Positions 1 through 6,995 of a stretch of DNA of 64,000 nt are shown piece after piece. Each line of letters begins with the position of its first letter. Positions within the stretch are counted from its first letter, which is position 1. A program made the position numbers and the translations under genes. Source of the stretch: Anaeromyxobacter sp. (GTDB taxonomy: Bacteria > Myxococcota > Myxococcia > Myxococcales > Anaeromyxobacteraceae); the NCBI GenBank assembly GCA_016718565.1, contig JADKCZ010000018.1, positions 730,109-794,108 of the forward strand, in the 5' to 3' direction. The notes beneath the pieces are model-generated. The model was not told where the DNA came from. It did not search any database and saw nothing but the letters and a program-made list of their open reading frames with translations.

Positions 1-140
1 ACCAGGTAGTCGACCCCGTCCGACGCCACCGCCAGGCCAGCGGCGCGCGGGTCGACCGCTCGGATGGACGGAGCGGCCAGCCCGGCCACGGGACCGGCCA
101 GCAGCAGCGCGGCGGCAGACCACCGAAGGACGTTCGTCAT
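1..140 (-). CDS. Exported protein, N-terminal fragment
   Basis: Reading leftwards from an ATG at 140, the frame stays open to the window edge, so only the first 46 residues are visible. They begin MTNVLRWSAAALLLAGPVAG, with a positive N-region followed by a hydrophobic stretch and small residues. This is a typical signal peptide, so the product is probably exported. The function cannot be read from this fragment. The region between this start and the tRNA terminator (141-372) shows no convincing gene. Confidence 0.6.
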   Translation of the reverse strand, partial: MTNVLRWSAAALLLAGPVAGLAAPSIRAVDPRAAGLAVASDGVDYL

Positions 141-372
141 GTCTGGCCTCCCAGCCCGGCGCCGCCGTGACCTCAGGAGAGGCCGGCGCACCCGCGCAGG
201 AGAGGTTGCATCCCTCGTGCCCCTCGCCAGGTGGTCGCTCTGGGCGCTTCTTCGTTCCAGGTGGCGCGGGGCGCGCGCCGGGCTGGCGCTCGCGAACGTT
301 CTCCGGCCGCCACGAGGCAGGTGCGCGGCACCGGGCCGGGGCGGGAGCGGGAGCTGGTTCGCCTCGCCTACC

Positions 373-413
373 CGAAAAGAAAAACCCCGCCAGCTGGACG
401 AGAGCTGGCGGGG
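373..413 (-). terminator. Intrinsic terminator of the tRNA pair
   Basis: An 11-bp perfect stem (385-395 pairs with 403-413, CCCCGCCAGCT/AGCTGGCGGGG) has a 7-nt loop. On the minus strand it is followed by a T-rich run (373-384). It lies 8 bp beyond the 3' end of tRNA-Glu and is the clearest Rho-independent terminator in the window. Confidence 0.88.
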
Positions 414-420
414 CACGATG

Positions 421-492
421 TGACCCCTACGGGAATTGAACCCATGTCTTCGACGTGAGAGGCCGACGTCCTAACCGCTAGACTAAGGGGCC
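421..492 (-). tRNA. tRNA-Glu (anticodon CUC)
   Basis: The reverse strand folds into a full cloverleaf. The acceptor GGCCCCT pairs with AGGGGTC, and the D arm is GTC/GAC. The anticodon stem TCGGC/GTCGA encloses loop CTCTCAC (anticodon CUC), and the T loop is TTCAATT. The discriminator is A and CCA is not encoded. It lies 68 bp downstream of tRNA-Gln on the same strand and is followed directly by the intrinsic terminator, so the two probably share a transcript. Confidence 0.93.
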
Positions 493-560
493 AACAAGCG
501 GACCTTCTGTACCCTCCGGCGTTGCGGCAGTCAACGCTTGGGAGGCGGATTTCGATGAAG

Positions 561-631
561 CTGGGGGACAAGGATTCGAACCTTGATAGCCAGATCCAGA
601 GACTGGCGTCCTGCCGTTAGACGATCCCCCA
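561..631 (-). tRNA. tRNA-Gln (anticodon CUG)
   Basis: The acceptor TGGGGGA pairs with TCCCCCA, the discriminator is G, and CCA is not encoded. The anticodon stem CCAGT/TCTGG encloses loop CTCTGGA with anticodon CUG, and the T arm contains TTCGAAT. The innermost anticodon-stem pair (31-39) reads U-U, a small departure from a perfect stem. The gene starts 8 bp after the stop codon of the small exported-protein gene upstream, so it may be transcribed with it. Confidence 0.88.
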
Positions 632-639
632 AAGTCTCC

Positions 640-981
640 CTACTTTGGTTTCACCAGGACGAAGATTCTGGCCTCGCCCTTCAGCTCGTAGACGTTCAAC
701 CCTTCCCAGGTCCCGGGCTTCGCGTCCGGGTTCTCGATGTGGACGGCCTTCACGCCTGGTTGGTCGGCGATGGGGCGCCTGGGGTGCTTCGCCGGCGGAA
801 AGGCCGTGCGCAGATGCTTGAGGAGATCCTCGTACGACCGCGCCACCTGGTACCGGTTCTCGCCGATCCGCCTCGCGTCGTCCGGGAGCGTCGCGCCGGC
901 CACCTTGTCGGCCAGCGAGACGCCCGGGAGCGCCACGAGGAGTGCGGCGAGAGCGGCCTTATATCGAGGCGCGGCGGTCAT
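640..981 (-). CDS. Small exported protein of unknown function
   Basis: The product is 113 residues from the ATG at 981. The frame stays open further upstream, but that extension is Gly/Pro/Arg-rich and unlike a protein N-terminus. The chosen start gives MTAAPRYKAALAALLVALPG, a signal peptide probably cut after SLA. The mature part (about 90 residues) has no Cys and ends in a short beta-rich segment, YELKGEARIFVLVKPK. I do not recognise the family. Its stop is only 8 bp from tRNA-Gln, so the gene may share a transcript with the tRNA pair. Confidence 0.7.
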   Translation of the reverse strand: MTAAPRYKAALAALLVALPGVSLADKVAGATLPDDARRIGENRYQVARSYEDLLKHLRTAFPPAKHPRRPIADQPGVKAVHIENPDAKPGTWEGLNVYELKGEARIFVLVKPK

Positions 982-1092
982 GGTCAAGCGTCCGGTGTAC
1001 CCCCCGGAGCCCCCCCGGTCAACGCCGCCGCCGAAGGCCCACCCCGGCCGCGCCCGAGGCCCGGCGTCGGGCGCCGGCGCCGGGCGGTCCAC

Positions 1093-1638
1093 CTAGCGCC
1101 ACACGCCGTAGGTCCGGCCCTTGTGCCCGGGCTCGCGCAGCACCAGGCCGGTCCGCTTCAGGGCCTCGGCCGCCTTGGGCCCGACCCAGTAGCCCTTGGG
1201 GTCGCTGCGCCGCCAGCTCTTGCGGAAGAAGTCGTGCAGCTCGTCGAAGACGAAGGTGAGCGCCCGCGGCTTGCCGCGCTTGTCCTCGGTGGCGCCGGTG
1301 ACGATCAGCTCGGCCCACAGCCGCCCGCCCATCAGCTCGTTGGCCTCGTTGCGGTGGCAGCGCTCGTAGTGGAAGACCGGCGACGGGATCTCCTCGATCT
1401 TGAGCAGCCCCTTGTCCGGCCCCCGCTTGATGGGGTGGACCGCCACCGGCGCGAGCTTCTCGAAGGCCAGGTAGTAGGTGTTCTCGACCAGCTGGTCCAG
1501 CATGTGCTCGGTGGCCACGGGCGGGACCCAGCCGGGCGGGAACAGCTCGGGGTAGCAGGTGATCTCGTGCCGGGCGAGCAGGCGGAAGAGCGCCTTCTCG
1601 TCGTCGGGGAGCATGAAGAAGTCGAGGGTGGAGGCCAT
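1093..1638 (-). CDS. Hypothetical protein, 181 aa
   Basis: A soluble protein starting MASTLDFFMLPDDEKALFRL. It has no signal peptide, no membrane segment and no nucleotide-binding motif that I can identify. The N-terminal third (FFMLPDDEKALFRLLARHEI) looks like a small mixed alpha/beta module. A central stretch, PVFHYERCHRNEANELMGGR, has clustered charged and His/Cys residues. It ends 13 bp short of the MshEN-GAF gene's stop side and shares its strand, so the two may be co-transcribed (MshEN-GAF first). Function unknown. Confidence 0.72.
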   Translation of the reverse strand: MASTLDFFMLPDDEKALFRLLARHEITCYPELFPPGWVPPVATEHMLDQLVENTYYLAFEKLAPVAVHPIKRGPDKGLLKIEEIPSPVFHYERCHRNEANELMGGRLWAELIVTGATEDKRGKPRALTFVFDELHDFFRKSWRRSDPKGYWVGPKAAEALKRTGLVLREPGHKGRTYGVWR

Positions 1639-1651
1639 GAGGCGGCGGACT

Positions 1652-2962
1652 CTACACCGGCCGGCCGCCCAGCGCCCGACCGGCCAGGGCGTGGTAGCTC
1701 CGGGTGATGCGGGCGGCCAGGATCACCAGCTCGCCCAGGTCGGAGGCCTCCACCGGGCGGCCCCGGCCGGCGTCGGCGTACAGCACGTTGACCACCCGCC
1801 CCAGCGCCAGCACCGGCACCAGCAGGGCGCTCTGCGGCACGCCGCCGCCCAGCCCCTTGAGCAGCCGCACGTTGGCCCAGGTCTTGTGGAGCGGCCCGAC
1901 GTAGGGGGCGCGGGTGGCCACCACCGTGGCCACCACCCCCGGCAGGTCCACCGGCATCCGCAGCCGGTGCACCAGCTCGGGCGTCAGGTCGCCGCCCAGG
2001 CCGGCCCAGCCGCGGGCCTCGCCGCCGTGCACCGCCAGCAGCAGGACCCGCTCGAAGCGGGTGCGGGCGTAGCGCAGCACGGTGCGGGCGATGGTCTGCC
2101 GGTCCGCCCCCCCCTCCAGGAAGCGCACCGCCTCCTCGAAGGCGAGCGGTGAGGACGCGGCGGCGGGGTCGGCCGGCGGGGCGCCCGGCACGGGCGTGGT
2201 GGTGGGGAGCGCCGCCGGCGGGCGGTGGGCGGTGGCGCGGCTCAGCTCGTCGAGCACGTCGAGGGTGAGCGGCGGCACCTCGAGCTGGGCCAGGAGCGGC
2301 CCCACCGGCACCGGGGGCGCGCCGGTCGGGGGGGCGTAGGCCACCGCCGGATCGGGGGGCGGCCCGGGGGCCAGCTGGACGGCACGCAGGGCGCCGGGCG
2401 GCGGGGTGGCGGCCAGGCCGATCTGGCCGTACAGGTCCTCGAACCCGGCCTCGTCCATCAGGTCCGGGGTGGGCGGGGCCGGAGGCTCCGGGGGCGGGAG
2501 GGCGGCGCGGCGCCCCATGTCCAGGCCGCGGTGCTCCCGGTCGACGCCGTAGGCGCGGCTCAGGATGCGCCACAGCCGGGCCTCCGGCACCACGAAGGCG
2601 TGCACGTCCTTGCCGGTGGCGAAGGCCACCTCGTCGAGCATGCGCAGGTCGCGCGGGTCGCGGGCCAGCACCGCCAGCCGCCGGTCGGCCAGCAGGAACG
2701 GCACCACGTCCCAGCGGTCCGCCACGCGGCGATCCAGGAGCCTGAGCGCCCGGGGCTCGGGGGGCAGGTCCCCGTAGAGCGCCGCCGCCCCGCTCTGGCG
2801 CCCCAGGGTGAAGGCCAGCACGTCCTCGGTGACCAGCCCCAGCTCGAGCAGGTTGGTGCCGAGCCGCCCACCGAAGATGGCCTGGTTCTGCAGGGCCTCC
2901 CGCACCAGGTCGGCGGTGCAGACCCCGTCTTCGACCAGGAGCTCCCCGAGGCGCTGCGTCAT
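1652..2962 (-). CDS. MshEN (GspE N-terminal)-GAF-like protein without ATPase
   Basis: 436 residues. Residues 1-150 (RLGELLVEDGVCTADLVREA, then GGRLGTNLLELGLVTEDVLA) match the GspE/PilB N-terminal MshEN fold. In some ATPases that fold binds cyclic di-GMP. A Pro/Ala-rich linker follows (about 150-255). A C-terminal domain (about 260-436) has the helix-strand pattern and VNVLYADAG segment of a GAF-type ligand-binding domain. No Walker A or B motif is present, so this is not a secretion ATPase. A cytoplasmic sensory or adaptor role, perhaps linked to type IV pili, is inference from the family. Confidence 0.78.
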   Translation of the reverse strand: MTQRLGELLVEDGVCTADLVREALQNQAIFGGRLGTNLLELGLVTEDVLAFTLGRQSGAAALYGDLPPEPRALRLLDRRVADRWDVVPFLLADRRLAVLARDPRDLRMLDEVAFATGKDVHAFVVPEARLWRILSRAYGVDREHRGLDMGRRAALPPPEPPAPPTPDLMDEAGFEDLYGQIGLAATPPPGALRAVQLAPGPPPDPAVAYAPPTGAPPVPVGPLLAQLEVPPLTLDVLDELSRATAHRPPAALPTTTPVPGAPPADPAAASSPLAFEEAVRFLEGGADRQTIARTVLRYARTRFERVLLLAVHGGEARGWAGLGGDLTPELVHRLRMPVDLPGVVATVVATRAPYVGPLHKTWANVRLLKGLGGGVPQSALLVPVLALGRVVNVLYADAGRGRPVEASDLGELVILAARITRSYHALAGRALGGRPV

Positions 2963-3097
2963 GGCTGGAAGGATGCTAGCCCAACGGACGGTACGCTCGC
3001 CAACCGCCGGCTCCCTGGCGGGTCGCCGCGGCCCGGAGCGGCGGGGCGGAGGCGAGGCCGCCGGGTGAACCGCGCCAGGGCCCGCCCCCCCGGCCGG

Positions 3098-4507
3098 TCA
3101 CCCGCGTCCGGGCCGGGTCAGGCGCGCCGGGTCCAGCAGCCGGCGCGCCTGCGACGGGGTCAGCCCCCCCAGCTCCACCGCCAGGTCCGCGATGGACCGG
3201 CCGCTGGCCACCGAGGCCTTGACGATGGCGGCGGCGCGGGCGTAGCCGAGGCGCGGCGCCAGCGCGGTGGCCAGGCTGACGGTGCGCTCGGCGTAGTGGC
3301 GGGCCCGCGCCGCGTCGGCGGTCAGCCCGCGGGCGCAGCGCCGGTCGAAGGCCCGCACCGCCGCGGCGGTGATCTGCAGGGCGTGGCACAGGTCGAAGGC
3401 CACCAGCGGCATCATCACGTTCAGCTCGAGCTGCCCGCCGGCGGCGGCCGCGGCGATGGCGGCGTCCAGCCCGATGACCTGGTAGCAGACCATGGCCAGC
3501 ATCTCGGCCATGGAGGGGTTCACCTTGCCGGGCATGATGGAGGAGCCGGGCTGCACCGGCGGCAGCCGCAGCTCGCCCAGGCCGGTGGCCGGGCCGCTGC
3601 CCAGCAGCCGCACGTCGCCGCCGATGCGCAGCAGCTCCACCGCCGCGCCGCGCAGGGCGCCGGAGAGCGCCACGAACGGGGCCAGCGACTGCATGGCCGC
3701 GGTGAGGCTGGGCGCCGGGGCCAGCGGCACGCCGGTGAGGCGCGACAGCTCGGCCACCACCAGCGCCTGGTAGCGCGGGTGGGCGTTCAGTCCGGTGCCC
3801 ACGGCGGTGCCGCCCAGCCCCACCAGCGAGAGCTCCGGCAGGGCGTCGCGCACCCGGCCGGCCGAGGAGCGCAGGGTGGCGGCCCAGCCCGAGACCTCCT
3901 GCCCCAGCCGGATGGGCGTGGCGTCCATCAGGTGGGTCCGCCCGGCCTTGACCACCCCGTCCCAGGCGCGCGCCTTCCGCTCGAAGGTGGCGGCCAGGCC
4001 CGACAGCGCCTCGATGACGGCCGGCGCCAGCTCCAGCGCCGCCAGCCGGATGGCGGTGGGCACCACGTCGTTGGTGGACTGGCCCAGGTTGACGTCGTCG
4101 TTGGGATCGACCAGCGCCCGGTCGCCGCGGCGCCCGCCCAGGAGCTCGCAGGCCCGGTTGGCCAGCACCTCGTTGACGTTCATGTGGTGCGAGGTGCCGG
4201 CGCCGGCCTGGTAGACGTCCACCACGAACTGGCCGGGCCAGCGGCCGGACAGCACCTCGCGGGCCGCCCGCTCGATGGCCCGGGCCTTCCTCGGCGGCAG
4301 GAGCCCGAGGCGGGCGTTGGTGCGGGCGGCGGCCAGCTTGATGCGGACCGTGGCGGTCACGAAGGCCGGGTGGGCCGTCAGGCCGGAGATGGGGAAGTTC
4401 TCCACCGCCCGGGCGGTCTGGGCGCCCCACAGCGCGTCGAGCGGCACGCGCACCTCGCCCATGGTGTCCTGCTCGCCGCGGGTCCGCCTGGTCTTCCTGG
4501 TGGCCAT
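3098..4507 (-). CDS. Aspartate ammonia-lyase / class II fumarase family lyase
   Basis: 469 residues, the usual length for the fumarase/aspartase superfamily. These enzymes interconvert fumarate with aspartate or malate. Signatures are WGAQTARAVENFPIS near the N-terminus, GTSHHMNVNEVLANRA, THLMDATPIRLGQEV and the superfamily signature GSSIMPGKVNP. The signature residues mix fumarase features (MDATP, NEVLANRA) and aspartase features (AGAGTS, GQLELNVMMP), so I do not choose between them. TCA genes nearby (acnB, mdh, icd) fit either. The ATG at 4507 places the conserved GEQDTMGEV start motif at residue 11 on. Confidence 0.88.
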   Translation of the reverse strand: MATRKTRRTRGEQDTMGEVRVPLDALWGAQTARAVENFPISGLTAHPAFVTATVRIKLAAARTNARLGLLPPRKARAIERAAREVLSGRWPGQFVVDVYQAGAGTSHHMNVNEVLANRACELLGGRRGDRALVDPNDDVNLGQSTNDVVPTAIRLAALELAPAVIEALSGLAATFERKARAWDGVVKAGRTHLMDATPIRLGQEVSGWAATLRSSAGRVRDALPELSLVGLGGTAVGTGLNAHPRYQALVVAELSRLTGVPLAPAPSLTAAMQSLAPFVALSGALRGAAVELLRIGGDVRLLGSGPATGLGELRLPPVQPGSSIMPGKVNPSMAEMLAMVCYQVIGLDAAIAAAAAGGQLELNVMMPLVAFDLCHALQITAAAVRAFDRRCARGLTADAARARHYAERTVSLATALAPRLGYARAAAIVKASVASGRSIADLAVELGGLTPSQARRLLDPARLTRPGRG

Positions 4508-4567
4508 GGGCCGGAGCCTAGCGCCAAAGCGCGGCCCGCGGCGGCGGCCCTGATGAGGGGGGGGGCG

Positions 4568-4873
4568 CTACTCCAGCGCGATCTCGACGGCCCGGGCCGC
4601 GCCGTCCACCAGGTACCAGAGCCGCACCTGCTGGCCTGCCTGCAGCGCCGACGGGGCCCCCACCGGCTTGCCCGCGGCGTCGAAGACCTGCACGTCGGGA
4701 CCGGCCTTGAAGGTCACCAGGCCAGCGGCCGTCTTCACCACCACCTCGCCCTTGACCGCCTCGGTGGAGACCACCACCCCGGCGTCGCACTTGGTCCGGT
4801 CGGTGGCCGCGGCGAGGCGCGGCGCGGGGAAGGGCAGCGCGGCGAGCAGCAGGGCGGCGAGCAGGGCGTTCAT
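4568..4873 (-). CDS. Small exported protein, 101 aa
   Basis: It starts MNALLAALLLAALPFPAPRL, a signal peptide. The remaining 80 residues are a small beta-rich domain containing one Cys (DRTKCDAGVVV) and repeated short strands (GEVVVKTAAGLVTFKAGPDV, VRLWYLVDGAARAVEI). It resembles a small periplasmic OB- or SH3-like fold, but I do not recognise a named family. The start overlaps the stop of the Nudix gene by 4 bp (ATGA), so the two are translationally coupled. Confidence 0.75.
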   Translation of the reverse strand: MNALLAALLLAALPFPAPRLAAATDRTKCDAGVVVSTEAVKGEVVVKTAAGLVTFKAGPDVQVFDAAGKPVGAPSALQAGQQVRLWYLVDGAARAVEIALE

Positions 4874-5563
4874 GGCGACCCAGTATGGCGCGCCGCCAGG
4901 CGCGAGGCCAGCCGCCGGAACCCCAGCTCGCTCTTCACGTCCTCCACCTCCCCCGCCTCGCAGGCCCGGATGGCGGCCTGCAGCTCGCGCCACTGCAGGA
5001 GGGCGCCCTCCTCGAGCGGCGAGCCGTCGCCGCCCTGGGGCGCCGGGAACGGCCCGTCGCCGCCGCTGCGCAGGACCTCCGCCTCCAGGAGGTGGATCTT
5101 CTCCGAGGCGATGCCCGGCACCAGGAAGAAGGGGGCGCCCAGCAGGCGCAGCTGCCCTGGCGTCAGCGTCACCCCGGCCTCCTCGGCGGCCTCCTCCATG
5201 GCGCGCCGCCGGAGCGCCCCCTCCCCGGTCTCTCCGGCCTCCAGCACCCCGGCCACGATCTCCTCCACCAGCAGGTACTCCGGCTCCGGCAGCGCCGTGA
5301 CCTGCCCGCGCCGGAAGTAGGCGGCCGGCCGCAGCCCGCGCCGGGTCAGCACCTCGACGCCGCGCGGCGTGCGGGCCCACAGGACCACGGCCACGGCGTC
5401 CAGGGTGGGCCGGTCGATGACGTCGATGGGGTACTCCGCCGAGGTGCTGCCGTCGGCGCGCCGGTTGACGTGCCCGGTAGCGCTTGAGCCGCAGGAACCC
5501 CTCGTCGCAGCGGGCGCTGGCGGTCCGGTCCTCGACGATCTCGATGGCGGTGACCTCGATCAT
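4870..5563 (-). pseudogene. Nudix hydrolase, broken by a one-base frameshift
   Basis: The reading frame from the ATG at 5563 (MIEVTAIEIVEDRTASARCD, then FLRLKRY) runs into a different frame. That second frame continues VNRRADGSTSAEYPIDVIDR and the Nudix domain to the stop at 4870. Removing one base from the CCC at 5473-5475 joins both parts into a continuous protein of about 230 residues. The Nudix region reads AGVLEAGETGEGALRRRAME then EAAEEAGV. This gives G-x5-E and EExG but with about four extra residues between the two halves of the canonical box. Family members hydrolyse nucleoside diphosphates linked to another moiety; the substrate is not evident. The break may be a sequencing error. 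Confidence 0.8.
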
Positions 5564-5785
5564 CCGCCCATCCTGCCCGGGAGGGCTCGCCGCGCAAGCC
5601 CGCCGCGCCTGGCCGCTCCCGCGCCGCCCGGGCGGAGGGCCTGGTCGCACCACCTCGAGGGGTGGGCCGGCGCGGACCTGCGGCATCGCGGCGCGGCCGG
5701 GCCTGGCCCCTGCCTGGCCGGGGGCGCCGTGCGCTAGGGTGGACGACGAGCCTGCCGGAGCGGAGGGCGGACCAGGGGAGTCGGC

Positions 5786-6988
5786 ATGGGGGAGTCGAGC
5801 GCGGTGCGGGGCCCGTCCACCTGGTTCCTGCCGGCGGAGCGCGCCGCGCCGGCCCTGCTGGCCCGCCAGATCGCCCACGCCACCTCGAACCCGGTGGTCG
5901 ACGCCATGCTGCGCAGCTGGGGCGGCGCAGTGGCGGTGCTCAACGAGCAGCGCCAGCTGGTGGCCCTGAACGCCACCTACCTGGAGGTGGTGGGGGCGGC
6001 CGACCCGGCCGCGGTGCTGGGGCTCCGCCCGGGCGAGGCCATCGGCTGCACCCACGCAGCGGCCCACCCGGGTGGGTGCGGCACGGCCCGAGCCTGCGCC
6101 ACCTGCGGCGCGGCGGTGGCCATCGTCTCCTCGGTGGCCCGCGAGCGGCCCGAGGAGCGCGACTGCGTCCTCACCGTCGCCCGCGACGGCGCCCCGCTGG
6201 CGCTCGACCTGCGGGTGCGCGCCGCGCCGCTCACCCTGGACGGCCTGACCTTCACCCTGGTGACCATCACCGACGTCACCGCCGAGCGCCGCCGCGCCGC
6301 GCTGGAGCGCGCCTTCTTCCACGACCTGGCCAACCTGGTGGCCGGGCTGGCCGGCGCGGCCGACGCGCTCGACGACCCCGATCCGGCGGCGGCCGCGGCG
6401 GTGTCGGACGACGTGCGCGCCCTGACGGCGCGGCTGTCGCGCGAGGTGCAGGTGCAGCGGGCCCTGGCCTCGGCCCGTCCGGGCGCGCTGCACCTCGCGG
6501 TGGAGCGGCTGGCGCTGGGGCCGGCGCTGGCGCAGCTGCGCAGCCTCTTCCAGCACCACCCGTCGGCGGCCGGCAAGCGGCTGGCCGTGGCGGCGCCCTC
6601 CGACTTGCCGGCGCTGGACACCGACGGCGACCTGCTGCAGCGGGTGCTGACCAACATGCTGGTGAACGCCTTCGAGGCCACCCCGCCGGGCGGCGAGGTG
6701 CGGCTCTCGGTGGCCGAGGAGGACGGGCGGGTGGCCTTCCGCGCCTGGAACCAGGGGGCCATCCCGCCCTCGGTGACCCCGCGCATCTTCCAGCGCTACT
6801 TCACCACCAAGGTGGGCGTGGGGCGCGGCCAGGGCACCTTCGTGATGAAGTTCTTCGGCGAGACCGCCCTGGGCGGCCGGCTGGGCTTCACCAGCTCCGC
6901 CGCGGCCGGCACCACCTTCGAGCTCACCCTGCCCCGCTCCATCGGCGTGCCCGCCCTGGCGACGAGCCAGGGCGGGCCGATGGCCTGA
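5786..6988 (+). CDS. PAS-domain sensor histidine kinase (orphan)
   Basis: 400 residues, no membrane segments. A PAS domain (about 45-165) includes a Cys/His cluster (CTHAAAHPGGCGTARACATC) seen in some cytoplasmic PAS kinases and possibly metal- or redox-responsive. The phospho-acceptor His is in FFHDLANLVAG (about residue 179). The ATPase domain has the N-box (LTNMLVNAFEATPPGGEV) and a G-box GRGQGT. An AGGGGAG ribosome site precedes the ATG. No response regulator is adjacent, so its partner must be elsewhere. It converges on acnB, with only 7 bp between the stops. Confidence 0.88.
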   Translation: MGESSAVRGPSTWFLPAERAAPALLARQIAHATSNPVVDAMLRSWGGAVAVLNEQRQLVALNATYLEVVGAADPAAVLGLRPGEAIGCTHAAAHPGGCGTARACATCGAAVAIVSSVARERPEERDCVLTVARDGAPLALDLRVRAAPLTLDGLTFTLVTITDVTAERRRAALERAFFHDLANLVAGLAGAADALDDPDPAAAAAVSDDVRALTARLSREVQVQRALASARPGALHLAVERLALGPALAQLRSLFQHHPSAAGKRLAVAAPSDLPALDTDGDLLQRVLTNMLVNAFEATPPGGEVRLSVAEEDGRVAFRAWNQGAIPPSVTPRIFQRYFTTKVGVGRGQGTFVMKFFGETALGGRLGFTSSAAAGTTFELTLPRSIGVPALATSQGGPMA

Positions 6989-6995
6989 GGCGCGC

